A stretch of DNA of 6,073 bases from Pseudoxanthomonas sp. (GTDB taxonomy: Bacteria; Pseudomonadota; Gammaproteobacteria; Xanthomonadales; Xanthomonadaceae), in assembly GCA_026785795.1 (NCBI GenBank), contig JAJAZJ010000194.1, forward strand, positions 1-6,073. The letters are read 5' to 3'. The notes beneath the pieces were generated by a model. The model saw nothing but the letters and a program-made list of their open reading frames with translations, ran no database searches and was not told where the DNA came from. The translations under genes were made by a program, and so were the position numbers. Each line of letters begins with the position of its first letter. Within the stretch, counting starts at the first letter, position 1. Positions 1 to 5,304 of the stretch are shown here, piece by piece.

Positions 1-1583
1 CCGGTCCACACCCGGCCACGCGCGACCTGGTCCACTTCCTCCACCGACTTGTTGCGCGCCTCGGCGACCTTGCCGGTGAAATCGGAGTAGCCCTTGTCGA
101 TCACCGACTGGATCACGCGGCCTACCGCAGGGTCCAGCGGTCGGGTGATGTCGAATGCGCCGGCGAACCGCGTAGTGCCCACGCCATCGGTGCGCACGCC
201 GATCTTGTCCAGGGTACGGGTGACGTTGGGGATCAGGCCGAAGATGCCGATGGAGCCTGTGATCGTGGATGGATCGGCGTAGATCCGATCCGCGTTCATC
301 GAGATCCAGTAACCGCCCGAAGCGGCCAGGTCACCCATCGACACCACCACCGGCTTGCCGGCGGCCTTCAACGCCGCGACCTCGCGGCGGATTTCCTCCG
401 ACGGGTATACCCCGCCACCGGGTGAATCCACGCGCAGCACCACCGCCTTCACGTCATCGTCGTCACGCGCCTCGCGCAGCAGCGCCGAGGTGGACTTGCC
501 GCCCACGGTGCCAGCGGGCTGTTCCCCGTCGGTGATCTCGCCTTCTGCCACTACCACCGCGACCTGCGGCCGCTTGTCGCCCAGCTTCAGGTGACGGGCG
601 TCGTGCTGCGCCAGGTAAGCGGCCATGCTGATGTTGCGGAACCCGCCTTCGGCGTCTTCATCGGCCACGCCGCGCTCAGCCAGCAGGGTTTCCAGCTCTT
701 CCTGGGTTTTCAGCCCATCCACCAGCTTCTGTTGCAGGGCGAACTTGGCCAGGTCGCCGCCCGCCGCGGCGATGCCCTCGGGCATGGTGTCGATGCCGGC
801 GGACAGTTGTTGCGGGGTCAGCTTGCGCGCGCTGGCGATGTCCTGCAGGTAGCGCTGCCAGATGTCGTTCATCCAGTACAGGTCGGCTTCCTTGGACTCG
901 GCCGATGCCGCGTCCAGGATGTAGGGCTCGGCGGCAGACTTGAACTCGCCTACCCGGAACAGCTGCACGTCCACCCCCAGCTTGTCCTGCAGGCCGCGGC
1001 GGAAATACTGCCGGTAGCGCCCCAGCCCTTCCAGCAGCATGCTGCCCATGGGATCGATGTAGATCTCGTTGGCCTGCGCCGCCAGCAGATACTGGGACTG
1101 CTGCAGATTTTCGCCATAGGCCACGATCTGCTTGCCGGAGGCGCGGAAGCGCGCCAGCGAGGCGGCCACGTCGCGCATCGAGGCGAAGCCGCTGGGCTGC
1201 AGCCCGTCCACGCGCAGCAGCATGCGCTCGATGTCCTTGTCTGCGGTGGCGGCGTCGATCGCGCGCACCAGGTCGCGCAGCTGCACTTCCTCGCCGCTGG
1301 CATCGCCCATCGCCTTGGCCACGGCGCGTCGGATCGGGTCCACGCTGTACTGCTCCACCAGGCGCCCCTCCGGCGCAATCACCAGCGTGGTGCGTTCGCT
1401 CAGTGGCGCGCCGGACTTGCCGCCACGGGCCATCTGGCCCATTGCCGCGACGAAGACCAGCAGCAGCACGAATAGCAGGCCGAAGAACAGGATGTTGAGG
1501 ATCAACCTGCGGGTGAAGTTCATCACGTCCCACAGGCCGACGAAAAAGGCCGCGATGGGGCCGCGGGGGGCGGGTTGATTCAT
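1..1583 (-). CDS. sppA: Signal peptide peptidase SppA, 67K type (protease IV), C-terminus cut by window edge
   Basis: SppA is an inner-membrane serine protease of family S49 that degrades signal peptides left after protein export. The frame is open from ATG at 1583 to the window edge, giving 527 residues; E. coli SppA has 618, so roughly 90-110 are missing. Residues ~27-49 form one N-terminal transmembrane segment preceded by Arg-Arg, which leaves the rest periplasmic. The tandem S49 layout is complete as far as visible. The catalytic lysine is K215 in VGEFKSAAEPY and the nucleophile is S422 in DLAASGGYWIS, matching K209 and S409 of E. coli in context and spacing. RVDSPGGG and SIGIFG are also family motifs, and the last visible residues are GRVWTG. 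The start is supported by GGAG eight bases upstream. The upstream neighbour on the same strand is the MATE gene, 169 bp away across a REP pair, so sppA probably has its own promoter. Confidence 0.96.
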   Translation of the reverse strand, partial: MNQPAPRGPIAAFFVGLWDVMNFTRRLILNILFFGLLFVLLLVFVAAMGQMARGGKSGAPLSERTTLVIAPEGRLVEQYSVDPIRRAVAKAMGDASGEEVQLRDLVRAIDAATADKDIERMLLRVDGLQPSGFASMRDVAASLARFRASGKQIVAYGENLQQSQYLLAAQANEIYIDPMGSMLLEGLGRYRQYFRRGLQDKLGVDVQLFRVGEFKSAAEPYILDAASAESKEADLYWMNDIWQRYLQDIASARKLTPQQLSAGIDTMPEGIAAAGGDLAKFALQQKLVDGLKTQEELETLLAERGVADEDAEGGFRNISMAAYLAQHDARHLKLGDKRPQVAVVVAEGEITDGEQPAGTVGGKSTSALLREARDDDDVKAVVLRVDSPGGGVYPSEEIRREVAALKAAGKPVVVSMGDLAASGGYWISMNADRIYADPSTITGSIGIFGLIPNVTRTLDKIGVRTDGVGTTRFAGAFDITRPLDPAVGRVIQSVIDKGYSDFTGKVAEARNKSVEEVDQVARGRVWT

Positions 1584-1591
1584 GGGCGTTG

Positions 1592-1648
1592 CTCCGGATA
1601 ACTGGGACCAGCTTACCGGCTAGCCGCACGCCTTACATGCCCCGTAAG
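1592..1648 (-). promoter_or_regulatory. sppA leader: Shine-Dalgarno, hairpin and weak candidate promoter
   Basis: GGAG (minus strand, 1595-1592) lies 8 bases before the sppA ATG and is the convincing part. An imperfect inverted repeat at 1594-1619 (12-base arms, 9 matching) overlaps the first two bases of this GGAG. A possible sigma70 promoter is TAAGCT as -10 (1615-1610) with ATGTAA as -35 (1638-1633) at 17-bp spacing, but each hexamer matches consensus at only about three positions. Around them sit a 10-bp palindrome CGGCTAGCCG (1617-1626) and a 5-bp-arm inverted repeat CTTAC/GTAAG (1632-1648). The promoter is a guess; the ribosome binding site is solid. Confidence 0.4.
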
Positions 1649-1675
1649 TCACTACTGTTCTACCCTTGCAACCCC

Positions 1676-1750
1676 GGCAGCAGTCCCCCCATGGGGGCGA
1701 GCTTCTGCGCGTAGCAATGCAAAGCGCTCGCGCCCATGGGCGCTCCTGCC
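1676..1750. repeat. Pair of inverted REP-like palindromes (BIME-like) after the MATE gene
   Basis: Two related hairpin units face each other. The plus-strand unit (1676-1702) starts GGCAGCAG, has a CCCCCATGGGGG core (1686-1697) and ends CGAGC. The minus-strand unit (1750-1726) starts GGCAGGAG, has a GCGCCCATGGGCGC core (1743-1730) and ends CGAGC. Heads, central CCCATGGG and tails agree; the differences are compensated within the stems. The tails point at each other across a 23-base spacer. The array begins two bases after the MATE stop codon (1755-1753). This is the layout of bacterial interspersed mosaic elements built from REP sequences, which are spread by RAYT transposases. Such elements often terminate or stabilise transcripts at 3' ends. 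No U-tract follows, so this is not a classical terminator. Copies elsewhere in the genome cannot be seen here. Confidence 0.7.
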
Positions 1751-1752
1751 GC

Positions 1753-3117
1753 TTACAGGGCCGCGGGCAGCAGGCGCAGGCTGCTGCGCTGGAACCGCCG
1801 CGCCAGCAGCACCGCCGCCGCGGTCAGGCCCAGGATCAGCCCCAGCCACATGCCCTGCGGGCCCCAGCCAAGGACCAGGCCCAGCCCGACCCCGAGCGGC
1901 ATGCCCAGGCCCCAGTAGGACAGGACCGCCAGCCACATCGGCACCCGCGTGTCCTTGAGCCCACGCAGCGCGCCGGCCGACAGCACCTGGATGCCGTCGG
2001 GGAACTGGAACACCGCCGCGTAAAGCAGCAGGTTCCCGGCCAGCGCGGCCACGGCCACGTCGCGGGTATAGATCGCGACCACCGCATCGTGCCCCAGCCA
2101 CAGCGCGGCCGCCGACAAAGCCTGGGTGACCAGCACGATCACATAGCCGGCGTGTGCCGCGCGGCGCACCCCGAATACGTCGCCCTTGCCCAACGCATGG
2201 CCCACCCGCACCGTGGTCGCCTCGGCCACACCCATCGGCACCATGAAGCACAGCGAGGCCACGTTGATCGCGATCTGGTGCGCGGCCGCCGGCACCGCAC
2301 CCAGGCGCGCGATCAGCAGCGCGGTCACGATGAACAGGCTACCCTCCATCAGCACCGTCACCCCGATCGGCAGGCCGGTGCGCAGCAGGTCACCAATCGG
2401 CTTGGCCTGCGGCGGATCGAAGCGCTCAAACAGCTTCAGGTCGGCAAATCGCTTCGCGTTCCACAGGTAGATCGCAAAGCCGACAGCCTGCGCCCACATG
2501 GTGATGGCCGAGGCCAGCCCCAGTCCGCCCGCCCCCATTTCCGGCAAGCCGAAACGCCCGAAGGCGAACGCATACCCCAGCGGCACGAGCAGCAGCAGTC
2601 CGCCGAAGCCCAGCAACATGGTGGGCAGGGTCCAGTGCATGCCCTCGCTCAGGTAGCGCATGCAGAACCACAGGGTCAAACCGGGCACCCCCCAGCGGAC
2701 GCCGTGCAGGAAATCGCGCGCGCCGGGGATGATTTCCGGGGCGATACCGAAGGGCGCCAGCGCGTAGGGAACAAGACTGAGGAAGGCGAACATCAACGCG
2801 CTGAGCGCGATGCCCAGCCACAGCGCCTGCCGGAACAGCGGCCCGATCTCGTCCCGCCGTCCGGCGCCATGCAGCTGCGACACCGATGCAGTCAGCGAGA
2901 TCAGGGTGCCGATGGGCAGCATCATCGGCAGCCACAGCAGCGCGGTGCCGATGGTCACCGAAGCCAGGGTCAGGGTGCCGTGGTGTCCGGCGATGACACT
3001 GTCGACGAGGGCAATCAGTCCGGTGGAGACATGGCCCAGCACCAGCGGCAGCGCAAGCGTGGCCGTGCGGCGCACCTCGCTGCCGAGCGGCGCGGAATGT
3101 GATGTGGGGGGCGTCAT
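1753..3117 (-). CDS. norM: MATE family efflux transporter, NorM type
   Basis: This is a 454-residue multidrug and toxic compound extrusion antiporter of the inner membrane, which exports cationic drugs in exchange for Na+ or H+. Length and about twelve hydrophobic segments fit the NorM branch. Three acidic residues that line the cation site in Vibrio cholerae NorM (D36, E255, D371) have counterparts at a constant +3 offset: D39 in ALVDSVIAG, E258 in VLMEGSLF and D374 in QFPDGIQVLSAGALRG. The family motif RVGHALGKGD (304-313) is also present. The start at 3117 puts D39 in the expected place; no strong Shine-Dalgarno precedes it. The gene lies 120 bp downstream of the DUF3106 gene, probably from its own promoter in that gap, and is followed at once by a REP pair. 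The substrate cannot be read from sequence. The symbol norM is by family; a related MATE paralogue is possible. Confidence 0.94.
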   Translation of the reverse strand: MTPPTSHSAPLGSEVRRTATLALPLVLGHVSTGLIALVDSVIAGHHGTLTLASVTIGTALLWLPMMLPIGTLISLTASVSQLHGAGRRDEIGPLFRQALWLGIALSALMFAFLSLVPYALAPFGIAPEIIPGARDFLHGVRWGVPGLTLWFCMRYLSEGMHWTLPTMLLGFGGLLLLVPLGYAFAFGRFGLPEMGAGGLGLASAITMWAQAVGFAIYLWNAKRFADLKLFERFDPPQAKPIGDLLRTGLPIGVTVLMEGSLFIVTALLIARLGAVPAAAHQIAINVASLCFMVPMGVAEATTVRVGHALGKGDVFGVRRAAHAGYVIVLVTQALSAAALWLGHDAVVAIYTRDVAVAALAGNLLLYAAVFQFPDGIQVLSAGALRGLKDTRVPMWLAVLSYWGLGMPLGVGLGLVLGWGPQGMWLGLILGLTAAAVLLARRFQRSSLRLLPAAL

Positions 3118-3178
3118 GCGATTCTGGCGTCCGCCAGCGCTCGCGTACGCACGCAGGCACCGGGTCTGGAGGCCGCGC

Positions 3179-3207
3179 AGTGTAACCGCCCAGCCCGCAT
3201 GGTTTCA
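3179..3207 (-). promoter_or_regulatory. Candidate sigma70 promoter for the MATE gene
   Basis: On the minus strand TACACT (3184-3179) matches the -10 consensus at four of six positions. TGAAAC (3207-3202) stands 17 bp upstream as a poor -35. The predicted start of transcription is near 3172, leaving a leader of about 55 bases before the MATE ATG. The placement in the only non-coding gap between DUF3106 and MATE supports it; the -35 is the weak point. Confidence 0.4.
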
Positions 3208-3237
3208 CCCGCAGCGACCGTGCCGGATGCGGGACCG

Positions 3238-3858
3238 CTACGGGCCTACCTGCTCGCGCAACCAGGTGGCGCGCTGCTGCTGCGGCGTGCCCAGCAGCGC
3301 ATCACGCAACGCCTGCCGCGCCTGCGGAGAGGTGCGCTGCGCCAACACGGCCAGGTCTGCGCGCTGCTGGGGATCCATCTGCCTCAGCGCGGCCAGCAGA
3401 GGCTGGCGCTGCCCGGGGGCCACGTAGGCCAGCAGCGGCTGCAGCCTGTCGTAGTCGGCACCCAGCGCAGGGCCCAGTCGCCAGCCGCGCTGTACGGAGG
3501 CGTCCAGCAAATCGAACTGGGTCCGCAGCGCCTGCGTGCGCTCCGGCGGGAAGGCGGCCAGTTCCGTCGCCACGCGGGCCAGCTCGATTCGTTCCCCGGC
3601 CGTCAGCGCACGCCACGCCTGGTAGCGCGCGCGCCGGTCATCGCGCTCGGTCTTGGACAGCGCGTCCCATGCGACCAGCCGTTGCTCGAGCTGGTTTCGC
3701 TGCACGGGCGTCATCGCCTGCAGCCGCCCCGCTCGCGCTTGCTGCTCTGCCTGCAGCGCGGCCGGCAGCGGCGGCGGCGATGCCCAGGCCGCTGCGCACA
3801 GTGCCGCCAGCATCAGCAGCGTGATCCTTCGCGCTGCGGACTCACGGCGCGGGCGCAT
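3238..3858 (-). CDS. Exported DUF3106-family protein
   Basis: This 206-residue protein of unknown function begins with a signal peptide: basic residues MRPRRESAARR, a hydrophobic stretch ~11-22, and a likely cleavage site AWA|S after residue 26. The mature protein is therefore expected in the periplasm. It is Leu, Ala, Arg and Gln rich and mostly helical, with repeated short units of the type L-x-P/A-x-x-R/Q (LTAGER, FPPERT, MDPQQR, TSPQAR), and an early MTPVQRNQLEQRLVAWDAL stretch. This is the style of DUF3106, in which W/L and P-x-x-R helices recur. The family match is by eye. The ATG is preceded by AAGGAG at 6-base spacing, and the gene overlaps the end of the upstream sigma-like gene by 17 bases, so the two should be translationally coupled. 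In Betaproteobacteria DUF3106 genes also sit behind a sigma factor and a DUF3619 gene. An extracytoplasmic sensing role is inference only. Confidence 0.8.
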   Translation of the reverse strand: MRPRRESAARRITLLMLAALCAAAWASPPPLPAALQAEQQARAGRLQAMTPVQRNQLEQRLVAWDALSKTERDDRRARYQAWRALTAGERIELARVATELAAFPPERTQALRTQFDLLDASVQRGWRLGPALGADYDRLQPLLAYVAPGQRQPLLAALRQMDPQQRADLAVLAQRTSPQARQALRDALLGTPQQQRATWLREQVGP

Positions 3859-4846
3859 TGATCACTCCTTCCTCTTGCATCTGGGTGCTGCCCGCCTCGG
3901 CATCCGTGGCCGACTCCGGAACCGGCAAGGCCTGGCGCATGTGCACCCGCCACGCATGGAAATCGGCATCGCGCGCCGCGGCTTCGCCCTCGTCGTCCAT
4001 CAGCAGCTCGAAATCGGGATGGGTCGGCAGATAGTCGGCCGCGTCGAAGCGTGACGCAGCCATCTCCTCCGGCAGCGCCTCGCTGCGGATGTCCACCTGC
4101 GGGGCGACACCACTGCCGTCTGCGATGTGCGATGGGTCCGGCAATGGCGACACCGGGCGCTGCGGCCACCACCAGGTCGCCGCCAGTGCGGCTGCGCACA
4201 GCACCAGCACCAGCAGGATCCGCGGCCAGCGCCGATGCTGGGTCTGCGCTACCGGCGCGCGCCCCGCGGGCAGCGGGTGCTTTTGGGTTTGGCGCAGGCC
4301 GCTGCCGCTGATTGCATCCTCGCGGATGCGCGCCAGCCGCGCCAATCGCTCTGGCGGCAGGTCGCGCAGCTGCTGCTGGATGGCTTCTGCCAGGCTGCGC
4401 CAGGCCAGCAGGTCGGGCTGGCCACCGGCATCGCGGGGACAGGCGGCCGCCAGCGCCTGCTGGTAGGCCGGCTCTGACATCCCCAGCACCCCGGCCGCCT
4501 CGTCTTCGGCCAGACCGGCCGCCAGGCGCAGCAACAAGGCTTGCCGCTCCAGCAGCGCCAATAGTGCGAGGCTGGATAGCGTGCGCGGCCACTGCGCCTG
4601 TCCGGCATTGCGGCGCAAGGGGGGCGCAGCCAGCAGCAGGGTCCAGAAGCGCTGCGGCCATCCCGCCATGGGCAGGGCCGCGGCGTGGGTCCGGAACGCG
4701 CGCATGGCGGCAGCCAGGGCGCTGTCGCCCACCTCGCGGTCGCCGCACTGCAGTTCCGCGAATACCGCCGCGCGACGTTCGACGCCGCGCAGGAAAGCCG
4801 AGAGGGCCGCCGGCGCCGCGGCGGCGTCATTCAGGGTGTTGGGCAT
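3842..4846 (-). CDS. ECF-sigma-like domain fused to a transmembrane DUF3619-like region
   Basis: This is a 334-residue protein without a certain family name. Residues ~14-75 (FLRGVERRAAVFAELQ to RFWTLLLAAP) resemble a worn-down sigma70 region 2. Residues 99-135 (ERQALLLRLAAGLAEDEAAGVLGMSEPAYQQAL) keep the pattern of sigma region 4, the helix-turn-helix that reads the -35. Residues ~152-180 (AIQQQLRDLPPERLARLARIR) resemble the N-terminus of DUF3619 proteins. A single transmembrane helix follows at ~208-227, preceded by Arg-Arg. The tail is acidic and predicted periplasmic, with DYLPTHPDFELLMDDE, again DUF3619-like. Predicted topology: sigma-like part in the cytoplasm, tethered to the membrane. 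No clear Shine-Dalgarno precedes the ATG at 4846. The next gene overlaps by 17 bases. Alternatives: a membrane anti-sigma-like regulator that no longer binds RNA polymerase. The coding call is firm; the function is inferred. Confidence 0.82.
   Translation of the reverse strand: MPNTLNDAAAAPAALSAFLRGVERRAAVFAELQCGDREVGDSALAAAMRAFRTHAAALPMAGWPQRFWTLLLAAPPLRRNAGQAQWPRTLSSLALLALLERQALLLRLAAGLAEDEAAGVLGMSEPAYQQALAAACPRDAGGQPDLLAWRSLAEAIQQQLRDLPPERLARLARIREDAISGSGLRQTQKHPLPAGRAPVAQTQHRRWPRILLVLVLCAAALAATWWWPQRPVSPLPDPSHIADGSGVAPQVDIRSEALPEEMAASRFDAADYLPTHPDFELLMDDEGEAAARDADFHAWRVHMRQALPVPESATDAEAGSTQMQEEGVINAPAP
3865..3870 (-). promoter_or_regulatory. Ribosome binding site of the DUF3106 gene, inside the upstream gene
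   Basis: AAGGAG on the minus strand lies six bases before the ATG at 3858-3856, within the codons for the final Glu-Glu-Gly of the upstream sigma-like gene. It fixes the DUF3106 start and implies reinitiation or coupling, because the upstream TGA (3844-3842) falls 17 bases into the DUF3106 frame. Confidence 0.75.
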
Positions 4847-5070
4847 CGCAGATACGGCTGGGGCATGGCCGCATGATAGCGGCGGGCACCTCGGCGACGG
4901 GCCTGCGCAGGTCTTGACAAATCCGGGAGTTGGGCTTTTTCAGGGGCTGCGGGCGGTTTGTGCGGAAAAAGGTTGTACACAGCCGTCACCAGATCGTCAC
5001 GGGCCTGCCGGGACAGCGCCGCGAAGCCGATGTTGCATTTGTGTTTCACGGCTATATAGCTGATTTTCAT
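4831..5070 (-). CDS. Possible small protein of 79 residues upstream of the sigma-like gene
   Basis: This is an open frame from ATG at 5070 (with an in-frame GTG just before it) to TGA at 4833-4831, overlapping the start of the sigma-like gene by 16 bases. The stretch CNIGFAALSRQARDDLVTAVYNLF (residues ~12-35) reads like a folded helix, and its codons show third positions richest and second positions poorest in G/C, as in true genes of a GC-rich genome. Against it: no Shine-Dalgarno, a low-complexity basic and proline-rich second half, and a plus-strand frame over the same bases (4930-5154) that also stays open and shares the GC bias. I recognise no family. It may be a small coupled gene, a decayed one, or chance in a regulatory region. 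Confidence 0.22.
   Translation of the reverse strand: MKISYIAVKHKCNIGFAALSRQARDDLVTAVYNLFPHKPPAAPEKAQLPDLSRPAQARRRGARRYHAAMPQPYLRCPTP
4873..4878 (-). promoter_or_regulatory. Candidate -10 box for the sigma-like/DUF3106 operon
   Basis: TATCAT on the minus strand (4878-4873) differs from TATAAT at one position. It would start transcription about 20 bases before the ATG at 4846. The hexamer 17 bp upstream is GC-rich and does not resemble a -35, so an activator or alternative sigma factor might be involved, or the site may be chance. Confidence 0.28.
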
Positions 5071-5105
5071 CACGAATATGGGATTGGCGCTTTTTTAGCC
5101 AACCC
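5051..5105. other. Palindrome GCTATATAGC and adjacent T-loop hairpin
   Basis: GCTATATAGC (5051-5060) is a perfect 10-bp palindrome in an AT-rich stretch. Twenty bases on, GGATTGGC (5081-5088) and GCCAACCC (5098-5105) pair at seven of eight positions around a nine-base loop that contains six T residues. Either could be a protein-binding site. The hairpin lacks a trailing T-tract on either strand, so I do not call it a terminator. Confidence 0.4.
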
Positions 5106-5151
5106 CGTCTCAATGCAGCTTGCAGCGGCATCCAAGCGTGGAGCATGGGTT

Positions 5152-5186
5152 TGATGCACAGTTTTATCCACAGACCGTGTGGATAA
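5152..5186. promoter_or_regulatory. Two perfect inverted DnaA boxes plus a weaker third upstream of priA
   Basis: TTATCCACA at 5164-5172 on the plus strand and the same nonamer on the minus strand at 5186-5178 both match the DnaA-box consensus TTATNCACA exactly. They are separated by five bases. The symmetry extends outward (CAGTTT on the left, AAACTG on the right), with a single base indel. Just upstream TGATGCACA (5152-5160) has one mismatch, and TTGTACACA at 4973-4981 also has one. DnaA is the replication initiator and also a transcription regulator. The pair ends 118 bp before the PriA start codon. No dnaA or dnaN gene is in view, so this is more likely regulation or DnaA titration than the main origin. 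Confidence 0.65.
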
Positions 5187-5268
5187 ACTGGAATCCCCAA
5201 GTGCAGCGGCCACTTGCGCGATTATCGTCAGCCCAGGAACAACAATCACGTGCAACTGGGGCCTGCGG

Positions 5269-5292
5269 ACCGGGGCCGCTCGCCGCCCCGGT
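5269..5292. promoter_or_regulatory. 8-bp perfect inverted repeat at the priA promoter
   Basis: ACCGGGGC (5269-5276) and GCCCCGGT (5285-5292) are perfect inverted arms around an 8-base loop. The right arm touches the candidate -10 box of priA at 5292. It may be an operator covering the -35 region. If transcription starts farther upstream, it would be a strong hairpin 12 bases before the start codon. Confidence 0.45.
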
Positions 5293-5297
5293 AAACT
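5292..5297 (+). promoter_or_regulatory. Candidate -10 box of priA, implying a leaderless transcript
   Basis: TAAACT matches TATAAT at four of six positions and ends seven bases before the priA ATG, so transcription would begin at or next to the start codon. Only a weak GGAT lies upstream of that ATG, which fits leaderless or SD-independent translation. No good -35 hexamer is visible at 17-18 bp. Confidence 0.4.
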
Positions 5298-5304
5298 GGA
5301 TCGG

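Larger units (their letters stand above)
4847..5304. other. Divergent intergenic region between the sigma-like operon and priA
   Basis: These 458 bp separate two divergent transcription units and contain no secure gene. From ~4960 to ~5190 they are clearly AT-richer than the flanking genes. Contents by position: palindrome CCTGCGCAGG (4902-4911); an isolated TTGACA on the plus strand (4914-4919) with no fitting -10; DnaA-like TTGTACACA (4973-4981); palindrome GCTATATAGC (5051-5060); a hairpin (5081-5105); an inverted DnaA-box pair (5164-5186); a CAAGTG/CACTTG inverted repeat with 7-base loop (5198-5216); CACGTG (5247-5252); and an 8-bp inverted repeat next to the priA start (5269-5292). A possible plus-strand promoter is TTGCAT (5033-5038) with TATAGC (5055-5060) at 16 bp. 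Confidence 0.7.

Noticed and set aside
591..1475. A 294-codon plus-strand open frame opposite sppA
   Set aside because: It is an antisense shadow of SppA, whose frame is continuous with catalytic Lys and Ser in place.
1666..3102. A 478-codon plus-strand open frame opposite the MATE gene
   Set aside because: Its product is Gln/Arg/His-rich with no family features, while the minus strand encodes a full MATE protein with all key residues. Long antisense frames are usual in GC-rich genes.
3208..3233. CCCGCA/TGCGGG inverted repeat just after the DUF3106 stop as a terminator
   Set aside because: Only six base pairs with a 14-base loop and no T-tract on the minus strand; too weak to call.
4914..4942. 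Perfect TTGACA as a priA promoter on the plus strand
   Set aside because: The hexamer at 17 bp is TTTTCA, a poor -10, and it lies nearly 400 bp before priA.
4930..5154. Plus-strand 74-codon frame in the intergenic region
   Set aside because: It has only a TTG start, no Shine-Dalgarno, and third codon positions that are not GC-rich in its second half.
5152..5186. Main chromosomal origin oriC
   Set aside because: Only two perfect boxes and no dnaA, dnaN, rpmH or gyrB nearby; regulation or titration is the simpler reading.
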